NCBI GenBank assembly: GCA_026692885.1
Contig: JAPLNJ010000789.1
Span: 1-14,962, forward strand
Length of the DNA stretch: 14,962 nt
Reading direction: 5' to 3'
Source: Planctomycetota bacterium
GTDB lineage: Bacteria > Planctomycetota > Planctomycetia > Pirellulales > Pirellulaceae
The notes below the pieces were generated by a model, which worked only from the letters and a program-made list of their open reading frames with translations, searched no databases and was not told the origin of the DNA. Of the stretch, positions 6,259 to 13,805 are shown in pieces. A program made the translations under genes and the position numbers. Position 1 is the first letter of the stretch. Each line of letters begins with the position of its first letter.

Positions 6259-9200
6259 TCACAGCCCCAGGCCCTTTTTCCTCGCCAGCACCCCATCCAC
6301 CCAGCGTTTCTCGTCGGTCCCACGGGGGTAAAGAGCCGAGAAGGACTGGGCCAGTGTCCAGAAGCGGGCGTCGGTGCCGACGCCTTCTTCGGTCAAGAAT
6401 CGCTTGAGCAGCTCGCCCCGGCCGGCGGCGAAGAGGATCATCGCCTGGTGCAGCCGGTCAAGTACCGTGCTGCCCGGTGGTGGCCCTTTCAGTTCTCCCC
6501 ACCCAGCCTCGGCGACATGGGCCTCGTCGAGTTCCTCGAAGAACGTCAGTTGCTTCTGCTTTGACTTCTTCTTGCCTCGGCCAGTGGGCGCAGCCCCCGA
6601 GTCCTTGCCGAAGAGGTGCGGTGTCCGCTCGGAAACAGGGAGCAGTCGGGCCTTGTCGCCCTTGACCTCAACGATCGACTCGCTCTTGTCCAAGTGGATG
6701 CCGAGTCCTTGGGCAATCTTCCGGGCGGCGTCAAACTCAAGGACATACCCGGATTTCACCGCAGAGGACGCGGAGGAACGCAGAGTCTCGTCGTCCAAAT
6801 CTTCTTCCTCTGCGCTCTCTGCGTCCCCTGCGGTAGGCTCCTTCGATCCTCCCAACGTCCAGAGCCACATGGCCGTCAGGCGGGCGTCGGGTTCCAGACC
6901 AGCGGCATCGGCATCCTCGAAGATCAACGAAAGAGCCTCGGTCGAGACGGCCGCCCAGACGTATTCCAGGTACTCCCGGAGCGTAGCCTGTTCGCCATTG
7001 GCCTTCTCGACGCGGCTGTAGCGGCTGAAGACTTCGAGTGCCGGTCCCAGGCAGGCGAAGATGGCGTCCGCACCGACGACGCCTTCTTGCGCAAGGCGGG
7101 GCATCCACTCGTGAATCCTGGCAGGCAACTCGGTCAGTACGTCACGCCATTCGCCGATAGCATCGGTGCGAACCGAGGCATCTGAATGCTCTCGCGGACG
7201 ACATACAAGATGGACGGAGGAAGCAAGACGTGCCTGACCGTGAGCGGCTACCCGATTCTCCATCTCCGTGTCAATCGGCCAGGAACCTGTGATGGTCCAC
7301 CCCGCGTCGATCACCGCCTTCAGGATCGCCTCCCAGCTCGCCGTCGTCTTGCTGGCGAACACAATCGTTCCAATTCCATCCGGCGCAATAACTCGTCGGG
7401 CTTCTGCAAAGGCACCGCTCAGTTCGCGTTCGTAGAAGGAAATGTCCTTCTTGGACTGGCTAAGCTGATGCGGCCGGTCAACGACTATCTCGTCATCCTT
7501 GGGAACAGCATCCCCACGAAAGAACGAAGGATGGGCGTCTGTTAGCATTCGCCGCATCCAGACGTAGAAGAAATCCGATAGGTGTGCGTATGGAACAGCG
7601 TCGTAGTACGGCGGATCAGTGACCAGTGCTGCCGCGGAATCATCCGGCAGGGGATGACGTGAGGCCGATGCTTGTTCGATATGTCCGACAGACCAGTCGG
7701 CTCCAACTTCACGCAGGACTTTATCCAGACGTTCCACAAAGACACTAAATGCTCCACTCGATTCGCCTGTAACAACGCCTTCTGCGAAATCCCAAACCAT
7801 ACCAACCGCTTGCCGTGCGAAGAGCTGCCGCGGGCACTCGGCAATGGGCTCCCATCGGCACAATGCATTTGCCAAGTCCGCCTGTTTTCCGGTGTGCAGG
7901 TACAGCAGTGACTGAATTGCCTCGTGAAGGCCACCCTGCTCGCGGTCTTCAGTCTCTCTTCTGCGAGAAGGCAGCGATCCATCATTGTAGGGCAATTCGC
8001 GAATCAGTCGGGCGAGTGTTACCAGAGCCAACGCCTGACGGGTGGCGAAAAGATCACCCCAGCATACCATACCGTAGATAGGAACACTGATTCGACGAAT
8101 CTCGTTGAGAGAGATCGTCTCGTCCGGGACCAGACTCAGTTTCCCCTCATGGTTCGCCTTTCTCCTCTCTAACTCGGCGGCGGCTTTACGCAGAGCCTCG
8201 AAATCACGCTCCGTCGGTAACCGATACCATCGACCTGGTTCAGCGGTTCTTGTCGTTACGACGCACATGAGGCTCGCATCATTAGCTCCCCCATGACGGG
8301 CCTTGAATTGTTCGCGGACGCGAGCAACCGGCGTCGTGTAGCCACAGCAGGGGCAGGTTGCCGAACCGCGTTTCACCGTGCCATCGAAGGCGGGATTCGA
8401 GATTTCAGATTTTGGGTCGTCCTGATCCACCCACCGGCCTTGCTGCTTTGCGACAATGTGGAAATCGACTCGCTTGGCCTTTGGATTTGGAACAAGTTGC
8501 AGAGCGATCGAACGGTTGGTCTTCTTCGCCAGCCACAATGACCTAATCAACGGGACCGCGGCGCCGCAGCCGGGGCCTTCACACTGAATGGTCCGTGCCC
8601 ACAGGTACGCCATCGGCGTCGCGCCGTCTGGGTCTTTGGGGTAGAACTCGGCGAGTTCCTTCTCGGCCTGCTCCTTGATCCAGTGGCCCCACTTGCGAAC
8701 CTCCTCTGCAAGGCGTTGTCCGTACTTGGGAATGTATTCCAGTACGACCTTGTTCAAGAGAACGGCGACGGGGTTGAGGTCCGAGGCGAAGGCATCCGCA
8801 CCCACGCGCAGGGCTTCCAGCGGAATCGAGCCGCCGCCGGCGAACGGATCGACCACAAGGGGCCGCGTGCCGGGCTCGCCGCCCAGCGCTTCGTGGGCGG
8901 CCTGAGTCAGCGCTCGGCAGGTCTCCAGGTACGGCTGACTCGTCGAGTTGTCCCAGTTGGCGAAATCGGCGATGAAGTCCAGTAGCGCACCGCGGAGGAC
9001 GCGGAGGGACGCAGAGGAGGTCATTTCCCCATTTTTGCCTCCCTCTGCGCTCTTTGCGTCCTCTGCGGTGAACCCCCTTCTCACCAGCGCCGCCCAACGG
9101 GCCTTGCCCTCCTCCGACGAAGTTGCCAGCAGCTTCATATCCCTGTCTGCCCGGTGGGCGAAATCCATGATCTGGCGCGCCGCGGCGTCCCGGAACGCCT

Positions 9201-9465
9201 GCGGGCAGTTCGGATCGGCCGGGTCCGGCCACAGCGCCGCGCAGATCACGGCCCGGCACGCCGCCAACGGCCGCCGCGCCCACCAGATGTGCAGCGTCGA
9301 GATGTGCCCATGCCGGATCGACTTCTCCCGCCGCGAGTGCGCGGAGATGCGGGCGATCGGGAGGTCCACCTCAATCAGGCGTTTTGGATAGCTCACCGCA
9401 GAGGACGCAGAGGTTCGCAGAAGAGGTTTTTGTTTTCTCGCGGTGTGCGATTCGATTGACGACAT
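6259..9465 (-). CDS. DUF1156 DNA methyltransferase, defence operon component
   Basis: 1068 residues. The conserved DUF1156 head begins near residue 27 (PKRLIEVDLPI, then SAHSRREKSIRHGHIS and WWARRPLAACRAV). The methyltransferase motifs are DPFAGGGS (206-213), the acidic SDLNP (228-232) and the catalytic DPPYYD (617-622). This order, with a long insert between them, is that of amino-methyltransferases making N6-methyladenine or N4-methylcytosine. Two Cys pairs (CEGPGC 295-300, CPCC 371-374) may bind zinc. Three segments are foreign to the family and come from palindromic repeats: about residues 12-25, 131-158 and 877-903. All keep the frame. The start used here lies in one of those repeats, with GAGAG six bases upstream. 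In the system the enzyme probably modifies host DNA to mark self. Target sequence and base are unknown. Confidence 0.9.
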   Translation of the reverse strand: MSSIESHTARKQKPLLRTSASSAVSYPKRLIEVDLPIARISAHSRREKSIRHGHISTLHIWWARRPLAACRAVICAALWPDPADPNCPQAFRDAAARQIMDFAHRADRDMKLLATSSEEGKARWAALVRRGFTAEDAKSAEGGKNGEMTSSASLRVLRGALLDFIADFANWDNSTSQPYLETCRALTQAAHEALGGEPGTRPLVVDPFAGGGSIPLEALRVGADAFASDLNPVAVLLNKVVLEYIPKYGQRLAEEVRKWGHWIKEQAEKELAEFYPKDPDGATPMAYLWARTIQCEGPGCGAAVPLIRSLWLAKKTNRSIALQLVPNPKAKRVDFHIVAKQQGRWVDQDDPKSEISNPAFDGTVKRGSATCPCCGYTTPVARVREQFKARHGGANDASLMCVVTTRTAEPGRWYRLPTERDFEALRKAAAELERRKANHEGKLSLVPDETISLNEIRRISVPIYGMVCWGDLFATRQALALVTLARLIRELPYNDGSLPSRRRETEDREQGGLHEAIQSLLYLHTGKQADLANALCRWEPIAECPRQLFARQAVGMVWDFAEGVVTGESSGAFSVFVERLDKVLREVGADWSVGHIEQASASRHPLPDDSAAALVTDPPYYDAVPYAHLSDFFYVWMRRMLTDAHPSFFRGDAVPKDDEIVVDRPHQLSQSKKDISFYERELSGAFAEARRVIAPDGIGTIVFASKTTASWEAILKAVIDAGWTITGSWPIDTEMENRVAAHGQARLASSVHLVCRPREHSDASVRTDAIGEWRDVLTELPARIHEWMPRLAQEGVVGADAIFACLGPALEVFSRYSRVEKANGEQATLREYLEYVWAAVSTEALSLIFEDADAAGLEPDARLTAMWLWTLGGSKEPTAGDAESAEEEDLDDETLRSSASSAVKSGYVLEFDAARKIAQGLGIHLDKSESIVEVKGDKARLLPVSERTPHLFGKDSGAAPTGRGKKKSKQKQLTFFEELDEAHVAEAGWGELKGPPPGSTVLDRLHQAMILFAAGRGELLKRFLTEEGVGTDARFWTLAQSFSALYPRGTDEKRWVDGVLARKKGLGL
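6755..6835. repeat. In-frame palindromic repeat, copy 1 (methylase residues 877-903)
   Basis: The left arm is 6758-6785 (ACCGCAGAGGACGCGGAGG...) and the right arm 6807-6834 (...GCGTCCCCTGCGGT). The two are imperfect reverse complements over about 28 bases with a 21-base loop. The stretch is 27 codons long and is read through by the methylase as a peptide containing TAGDAESAEE and LRSSASSAV. It sits between the conserved LWTLGG and the YVLEFDAARKIAQ parts of the protein, so it looks like a surface-loop insertion. Confidence 0.85.
8988..9072. repeat. In-frame palindromic repeat, copy 2 (methylase residues 131-158)
   Basis: The left arm is 8989-9017 (ACCGCGGAGGACGCGGAGG...) and the right arm 9042-9069 (...TGCGTCCTCTGCGGT). 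They are imperfect reverse complements around a loop of about 24 bases. On the minus strand it reads FTAEDAKSAEGG, a short spacer, and SASLRVLRGA. It separates KARWAALVRR from LLDFIADFANWDN, which I expect to be near neighbours in uninterrupted DUF1156 proteins. Its second arm is translated in a different frame from that of copy 1, yet both stay open. Confidence 0.85.
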
Positions 9466-9508
9466 TCAATGCTCTCTTTCTCTGCGCTACTCCGCGCCCT
9501 CTGCGGTG
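9395..9508. repeat. Palindromic repeat pair enclosing the methylase start
   Basis: The left arm, about 9395-9425 (ACCGCAGAGGACGCAGAGG...), is inside the methylase gene and encodes LLRTSASSAV (residues 15-24). The right arm, about 9476-9508 (...CGCGCCCTCTGCGGTG), lies just upstream. The 50-base loop between them contains the ATG at 9463-9465 and its GAGAG ribosome site. In the mRNA the arms could pair and enclose the start region, which could affect translation. Confidence 0.8.
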
Positions 9509-9512
9509 AGTC

Positions 9513-9890
9513 TCAAAGGTTGTTGACCATCCGCTTGATGCCGTCCTTGAGGTGAACAACGTTGAAGTTGATTAACAGCCCCAGCCGTTTGCCACTCAGC
9601 TTGAGATAGGTCAGGAGTTGGGCTTGATGGATGGGGGCGAGCGCGTCCACGGCTTTCAGCTCCGCGATCACCAAGTCTTCCACCAGGAGGTCGATCCGGT
9701 AGCCGACGTCGATGTTCACGCCCTCGTACACCACCGGCAGACCGACTTGCGTGCCGACCTTCAATCCCCGTTTACGAAGCTCGTAGGCGAGACACCCCTC
9801 GTAAGCCGACTCCAGCAATCCGGGTCCTAGCACCGTGTGTACCTTCATCGCCGCATCAACGACCTGTCCGCTCACCTCATTCGGATTCAT
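9513..9890 (-). CDS. GxxExxY protein, PD-(D/E)XK nuclease-like
   Basis: 125 residues from MNPNEVSGQVV. The frame is open further upstream, but there it only mirrors the helicase gene and the repeat. The family signature is G24-LL-E27-SA-Y30 in VLGPGLLESAYE. Later, D67 (YRIDLLV) and E77-L-K79 (VIAELKAV) form the D...ExK pattern of the PD-(D/E)XK fold. The C-terminus (QAQLLTYLKLSGKRLGLLINFN) is also typical. Length is normal for the family. The start overlaps the helicase stop by 4 bp (ATGA), which suggests coupled translation, and the methylase starts 47 bp downstream. The gene is flanked by the palindromic repeats, so it may be cargo or engine of that element rather than an original part of the defence system. 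Substrate and activity are unknown. Confidence 0.88.
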   Translation of the reverse strand: MNPNEVSGQVVDAAMKVHTVLGPGLLESAYEGCLAYELRKRGLKVGTQVGLPVVYEGVNIDVGYRIDLLVEDLVIAELKAVDALAPIHQAQLLTYLKLSGKRLGLLINFNVVHLKDGIKRMVNNL

Positions 9891-12800
9891 GCTCTGCGTC
9901 CCTCCCCGCCCTCTGCGGTGAAAATGGTTTCCGCACTGACCTGGTAGTGCTCTACGGTGACAATCGGTTTCCAACCCAGCCGAGACGGATCTTGAACGTC
10001 GTGCAACTGCGGCGTGCCCGCGCAGTTGAAGACCGCGTACAGCCAATAGTCGGTCCCGAGACGGACCGCCGTGTCGTATTCGTGCTTGGTCAGGGCGACG
10101 GCACCAACGCCCGCTCGGCCCTTGACCTCGATGAACCGCACCTCGACAGACATCTTGGGGTCGGCGGAATCGGGCCGGCGGGAGATCAGATCGAAGCCGC
10201 GGTTTTCGGATTCGACGCTTTCGACTTCCCAGCCTCGTGCCCGCTCGTGGGCGATCGCGGCCTCCACGGCGATCCGTTCGATCTCATCGTCGCGGACCAT
10301 CGGCGCGATCTGGGGATTGTTGCGTTCGGGGTGCGGCAGGACCCAGGCCCGGCCCAGATGCTTGATGTCGGCCACCGCACAGTGCCGCTCCAGCTCCAAC
10401 TCCCGACGCCGGCGCTCCAGTCGGTTGTTCAGTTCGTCGAGGTGCTGTTCGGCCTGGGAGATCAGACCGGTCAGGCCCTGAACGGTCTGACCATCGACGT
10501 GCCGATTGAGCAGATCGCCAAGCTGTACTTGCTGCCGGTCAATCAGGGCGTTGAGGCTGATTTCGACGTGCTTGGCGACCCGCTCGACCTCCTGGATGCG
10601 GTCGGCAGCCGCCTTGATGCCCCAAGGCTGGAGCGTCCGCTGGTAGAGGAACTGCTCGATGGCCTGGCGGTGCGGCACCGCGGGAACGTCGTCGGGTACG
10701 GGCGTACTGATCGGGGCCGGAACGATCTCGTGCAACACGGTCGGCTCATGGACAACCATTTGTCCCGCGCCGTTGGTTTCGACGGCGAACAGTCTGCGGT
10801 GAAGCGTGTTGCCGTGACCGTCCTTGATGGAAGCGGCGAAGATGTCCAATAGCCCTGGCGCGGCGTGGTTCAGGTCGTAGAAAACCGCACCGCGCCGCAA
10901 CTGGCTTTCGGTGCGAGCAAGTACGTCACTGCGAACAGCCTCGAAGAGCGGATGCCCCGGTGTGACCCATTCCAGCGTCGGGTCCTTGGCGAGCGCAGTC
11001 TTGGCAAAGGCTACAGTGCCGTACTCTCTGCCAAGGCGTCCAAAGCGGTGTTCTTGCTGGTCGCCGACCGAAACCAGATTCCGCGGGACCTTGCCGATGC
11101 GGTAGGTGTGGGTATCTTTGCCGATCGACCGGGGATGCAGGCCGGTCTCGGGGGCGGCCTCCACGAAAAACCCTTCGACGACTTCGGGAACCAGCCGCCG
11201 TTCCTTGGCCTCAGCCGACCGGCCGACGATGGCCGAGAGGTTGAGTGACTTGCGCGCCAAGCCCTCCAGCGCCGATTCGGTAATGGCCCGAAATCGCTCG
11301 GGGCTGACGTCCCGAACGATGCGGTCCTGAATCTGCCGTTCGTCAGTCTGCCGAGCGTACATCTTCCGCAACAACTGTTCCAGCAGGTTGGACGGGAAAA
11401 CCTCGCCGACCACGTCGAAGACTTGATCGGTGCCGAGGTCCTTGCGGATTTCGGCCAGTCGGTCGAGCAGCTTTTGCAGGACGCGACCTTCGCGGGTGTT
11501 CTGCGCCACGAAGTTGATGACCAAGCAGTCGTGTTCCTGGCCGTAGCGGTGGATGCGGCCGACCCGCTGCTCCAAGCGGACCGGGTTCCAAGGGATGTCG
11601 AAGTTGATCAACATCCAGCAGAACTGAAGGTTGATGCCTTCGCCGGCCGCCTCGGTAGCCACGAGCACCTGGGCTGCCTCCTTGAACTCCCGTTCCGCGC
11701 AGATGCGGGTCCCCGGCATATCGCGATCGCCGATCTTCATCCCACCGTGGATCTGCGCGACCATCAGCCCCCACTCGCGGAGCTTGCCCAGCGGGCGCTG
11801 GTCCCGGCCATCGCCGACCAGATAGTCCAGGGTGTCCTTGTGTTCGGTGAACACCAGCAGCTTCATCTTGGGATCGCTGAAGATGCCCTCGGTGGTCAGG
11901 ACTTCGTGCAGCTTGTTCAGCTTGGTCTCGATCTCGCGGGCTTCGAGGGTTTGGGCTTGATCGATGAGCCGTTCCAGGCGGGCGATGTCGTCACGGAGCA
12001 CGGCCGGATCGACCGACAACACCGCGTCTTCCAGTTGGGCGATGATCTCCTGCTGCTCTTCTTCGGTCAGGTCGTCGAAATCGTCGGGAAGGCGGCGGTC
12101 GATCTGCTCGCGGCGGTACGCATCGGGATCGTCCAGGATCTTCTGCCGGCGATCTCGCATCCGCTGCAAGGTCCGCCGCACGGCGTAGATCGACGACGCC
12201 ATGCGGCGCTGGAGCATCGCCATCGTGAATCCGACTGCCCGGCTACGCGCCGATTCTTCCTGGGCCGCCGCGATGGACTGATCTTCGACGTAGCGGGTCA
12301 GTTCGTCGTAGAAATCGAGTTCGTCGCCGCCCAGATCAAAGGCGGCCGTGCGGACGTCGCGTTTGGTGAACAGCTTGCGGACCTCGCCCGTCTCGGGATC
12401 GGGGAAGCTGACCAGGGCTTCCTTGGTCCGCCGCAGGTAGAACGGGGCTTCCTGCCGCCGCATCGCCTCCTGAAGACTCTGGATACTGCCGTAGACATCG
12501 GCGTCAAGGAGTGCCAGGAATCGGCGGAAGTGTTCGGGATCGCCTTTGTGCGGCGTGGCCGTCATCAGCAGGAAGTGATCGGTCATCTGCGAGAGCGACT
12601 CGCCCAGGCGGTAGGCGTAGGTCTTGTGCTCCTCGCTCCGGGCGCTCATCTTGTGGGCCTCGTCCACAATGATCAAGTCCCAGCGCGACCGCAGAAGGCT
12701 TTCCCGAGCGTCATCGACGAGCGAGGCCCAGGACACGGAGGTGATCGCCTGATCGTAGTCCTGCCAAGGATTCTGACCGTAGTTGGCCCGCAGCAGACCG

Positions 12801-13342
12801 CCGGTGATGAGCTGGAACTTCTCGCGGAACTTATCGGCCATTTCCCGCTGCCACTGGAAGGTCAGGTTCGCGGGGGCCACGATCAATGTCCGCTTGACCA
12901 GGCCGCGGGCCTTGAGTTCCTTGAGAGTCAGCCCGGCCATGATGGTCTTGCCCGCGCCGGGATCATCCGCCAGCAGGAATCGGATGCGGGGCAGTCGCAG
13001 GAAATAGCCGTAGACCGCCTCCAACTGGTGTGGCAACGGATCGACGCGGGCGATCGAGAGCGAGAAGTAGGGGTCGTACTCATAGGCCAACCCAAGCCGG
13101 TGGGCCTCCACCCCGATGCGGAACAGACGGGCATCGCCGTCGAAGGGCTCGCGTTCAGCGGAGACGGTCAACTGGGCAAGTTGCTCCGGGCTCAGCACCG
13201 GGTCATGCGTCATCCCCGTCTGCATCCCGCGGCCGATAACCTTCAGCGAGTCGCCCATCGGGACCGTAGCCAGAACCTCAATGGGTTCGGGCAGGGTCGG
13301 CCCCTGAACGATGCTTCCGGGATGGATGGCGGTTGTGCTCAT
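9887..13342 (-). CDS. SNF2-type helicase with C-terminal DUF3883 nuclease-like domain
   Basis: 1151 residues from MSTTAIHPGSIVQGP. The open frame reaches 52 codons further upstream but overlaps the HTH gene there, and no strong Shine-Dalgarno marks the ATG. Superfamily 2 motifs are complete: DDPGAGKT (126-133), DEAH (227-230), TATPH (261-265), EAAGEGINLQF (564-574) and RVGRIHRYGQ (593-602). A charged helical, partly coiled-coil stretch lies at about 955-995. The C-terminal DUF3883 domain (about 1020-1125) has GFDL (D1051) and IEVKGR (E1072, K1074), which fits a PD-(D/E)XK-like nuclease or end-binding fold. The last eleven residues (FTAEGGEGRRA) are encoded by the flanking palindromic repeat, not by the native gene. 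The protein probably translocates on DNA and recognises or cuts unmodified invaders together with the methylase and ATPase. Confidence 0.92.
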   Translation of the reverse strand: MSTTAIHPGSIVQGPTLPEPIEVLATVPMGDSLKVIGRGMQTGMTHDPVLSPEQLAQLTVSAEREPFDGDARLFRIGVEAHRLGLAYEYDPYFSLSIARVDPLPHQLEAVYGYFLRLPRIRFLLADDPGAGKTIMAGLTLKELKARGLVKRTLIVAPANLTFQWQREMADKFREKFQLITGGLLRANYGQNPWQDYDQAITSVSWASLVDDARESLLRSRWDLIIVDEAHKMSARSEEHKTYAYRLGESLSQMTDHFLLMTATPHKGDPEHFRRFLALLDADVYGSIQSLQEAMRRQEAPFYLRRTKEALVSFPDPETGEVRKLFTKRDVRTAAFDLGGDELDFYDELTRYVEDQSIAAAQEESARSRAVGFTMAMLQRRMASSIYAVRRTLQRMRDRRQKILDDPDAYRREQIDRRLPDDFDDLTEEEQQEIIAQLEDAVLSVDPAVLRDDIARLERLIDQAQTLEAREIETKLNKLHEVLTTEGIFSDPKMKLLVFTEHKDTLDYLVGDGRDQRPLGKLREWGLMVAQIHGGMKIGDRDMPGTRICAEREFKEAAQVLVATEAAGEGINLQFCWMLINFDIPWNPVRLEQRVGRIHRYGQEHDCLVINFVAQNTREGRVLQKLLDRLAEIRKDLGTDQVFDVVGEVFPSNLLEQLLRKMYARQTDERQIQDRIVRDVSPERFRAITESALEGLARKSLNLSAIVGRSAEAKERRLVPEVVEGFFVEAAPETGLHPRSIGKDTHTYRIGKVPRNLVSVGDQQEHRFGRLGREYGTVAFAKTALAKDPTLEWVTPGHPLFEAVRSDVLARTESQLRRGAVFYDLNHAAPGLLDIFAASIKDGHGNTLHRRLFAVETNGAGQMVVHEPTVLHEIVPAPISTPVPDDVPAVPHRQAIEQFLYQRTLQPWGIKAAADRIQEVERVAKHVEISLNALIDRQQVQLGDLLNRHVDGQTVQGLTGLISQAEQHLDELNNRLERRRRELELERHCAVADIKHLGRAWVLPHPERNNPQIAPMVRDDEIERIAVEAAIAHERARGWEVESVESENRGFDLISRRPDSADPKMSVEVRFIEVKGRAGVGAVALTKHEYDTAVRLGTDYWLYAVFNCAGTPQLHDVQDPSRLGWKPIVTVEHYQVSAETIFTAEGGEGRRA
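9891..9922. repeat. Palindromic-repeat arm at the helicase 3' end
   Basis: A 32-base copy ending CCTCTGCGGTGAA, in direct orientation with 9479-9510 (26 of 32 identical) and inverted relative to 9394-9425. On the minus strand it supplies the helicase C-terminus FTAEGGEGRRA and leads into the ATGA stop/start junction with the GxxExxY gene. Confidence 0.85.
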
Positions 13343-13383
13343 AACGGTGACGAAGTCGATGCCGGTCGGTTTGGGGTGAGGGA

Positions 13384-13596
13384 TTACCGGGGCTTGCGTT
13401 TCGGTCTTGTGCCCGATTGCTCGATCAGCCGGAGCAGAGCGTCCAAGTCGCTGACTTTGTACAATCGGTAACGGTTCAGCGGGTTCCGGTGGACCCACAG
13501 CTTTCCGTCAGCCTCCCAGTTGCGCAGCGTGTTGATGCAGACGCCCACGTACTTCGCCGCCTCCGTGATGTGGAGGTATTCGTCTAGGCTGGGCAT
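13384..13596 (-). CDS. MerR/excisionase-type helix-turn-helix protein
   Basis: 70 residues from MPSLDEYLHITEAA. A GTG eight codons upstream is possible, but the ATG at 13594-13596 has GAGGGG five bases before it. Residues 9-27 (HITEAAKYVGVCINTLRNW) are the helix-turn-helix of the MerR/excisionase (HTH_17) type, and NRYRLYKVSDLDALL is the usual wing and following helix. The C-terminus is basic (TRPKRKPR). The gene heads the operon, 41 bp before the helicase. It is a candidate local repressor or activator of the defence genes, or a remnant recombination directionality factor. A small hairpin (CCCT at 13603-13606 with AGGG at 13612-13615) overlaps its ribosome site and could modulate its translation. 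Confidence 0.85.
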   Translation of the reverse strand: MPSLDEYLHITEAAKYVGVCINTLRNWEADGKLWVHRNPLNRYRLYKVSDLDALLRLIEQSGTRPKRKPR

Positions 13597-13805
13597 GCAA
13601 TCCCCTCTATAAGGGTTCACGAAATACGTCCAGCCTTACGATGACCACCTTACCAAAGCCGACCAAGGAGAGAAAGTACCCCCCGCGCACCGAACTTTTT
13701 GTAGCGAAAGAGTTTGCGGACTGGGAGAGCCAAATCACCCCGAGGCAGGGGACCCACGCCTGCACTGCGCCCACCTACATTCCATCAGCAGTCAAAGAGG
13801 TAACG

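Larger units (their letters stand above)
9394..9922. mobile_element. Putative mobile element with terminal inverted repeats carrying the GxxExxY gene
   Basis: A 529-bp stretch begins TCACCGCAGAGG and ends CCTCTGCGGTGA, a perfect 12-bp terminal inverted repeat with longer imperfect extensions. It contains the full GxxExxY gene and a further internal copy of the right-hand repeat (9476-9509), which matches the outer one (9891-9922) at 26 of 32 positions. The same ends define the small palindromes at 6755-6835 and 8988-9072, which would be gene-less short relatives. The left end lies inside the first codons of the methylase gene and the right end inside the last codons of the helicase gene. No known transposase is present and no target-site duplication is obvious. 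That it moves is inference. Confidence 0.55.

Noticed and set aside
8988..9922. CRISPR array from the recurring CCGCAGAGGACGCAGAG units
   Set aside because: The units are inverted and irregularly spaced, lie mostly in genes, have no uniform spacers, and no cas genes are present.
9891..10046. An N-terminal extension of the GxxExxY frame (reading HRRGRGGTQS before MNPNEV)
   Set aside because: It lies entirely over helicase codons and the repeat. The GxxExxY family starts near the chosen methionine, which also forms the ATGA overlap.
11423..13471. A 682-codon open frame on the plus strand opposite the helicase gene
   Set aside because: It mirrors the helicase codons in GC-rich DNA and has no domain motifs. 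The minus-strand frame has complete helicase motifs.
2128..13596. DISARM or BREX system
   Set aside because: There is no DUF1998 (DrmB) or phospholipase-D (DrmC) gene for DISARM, and no PglZ, BrxL or BrxC-type set for BREX. The DUF1156/DUF499 pair points elsewhere.
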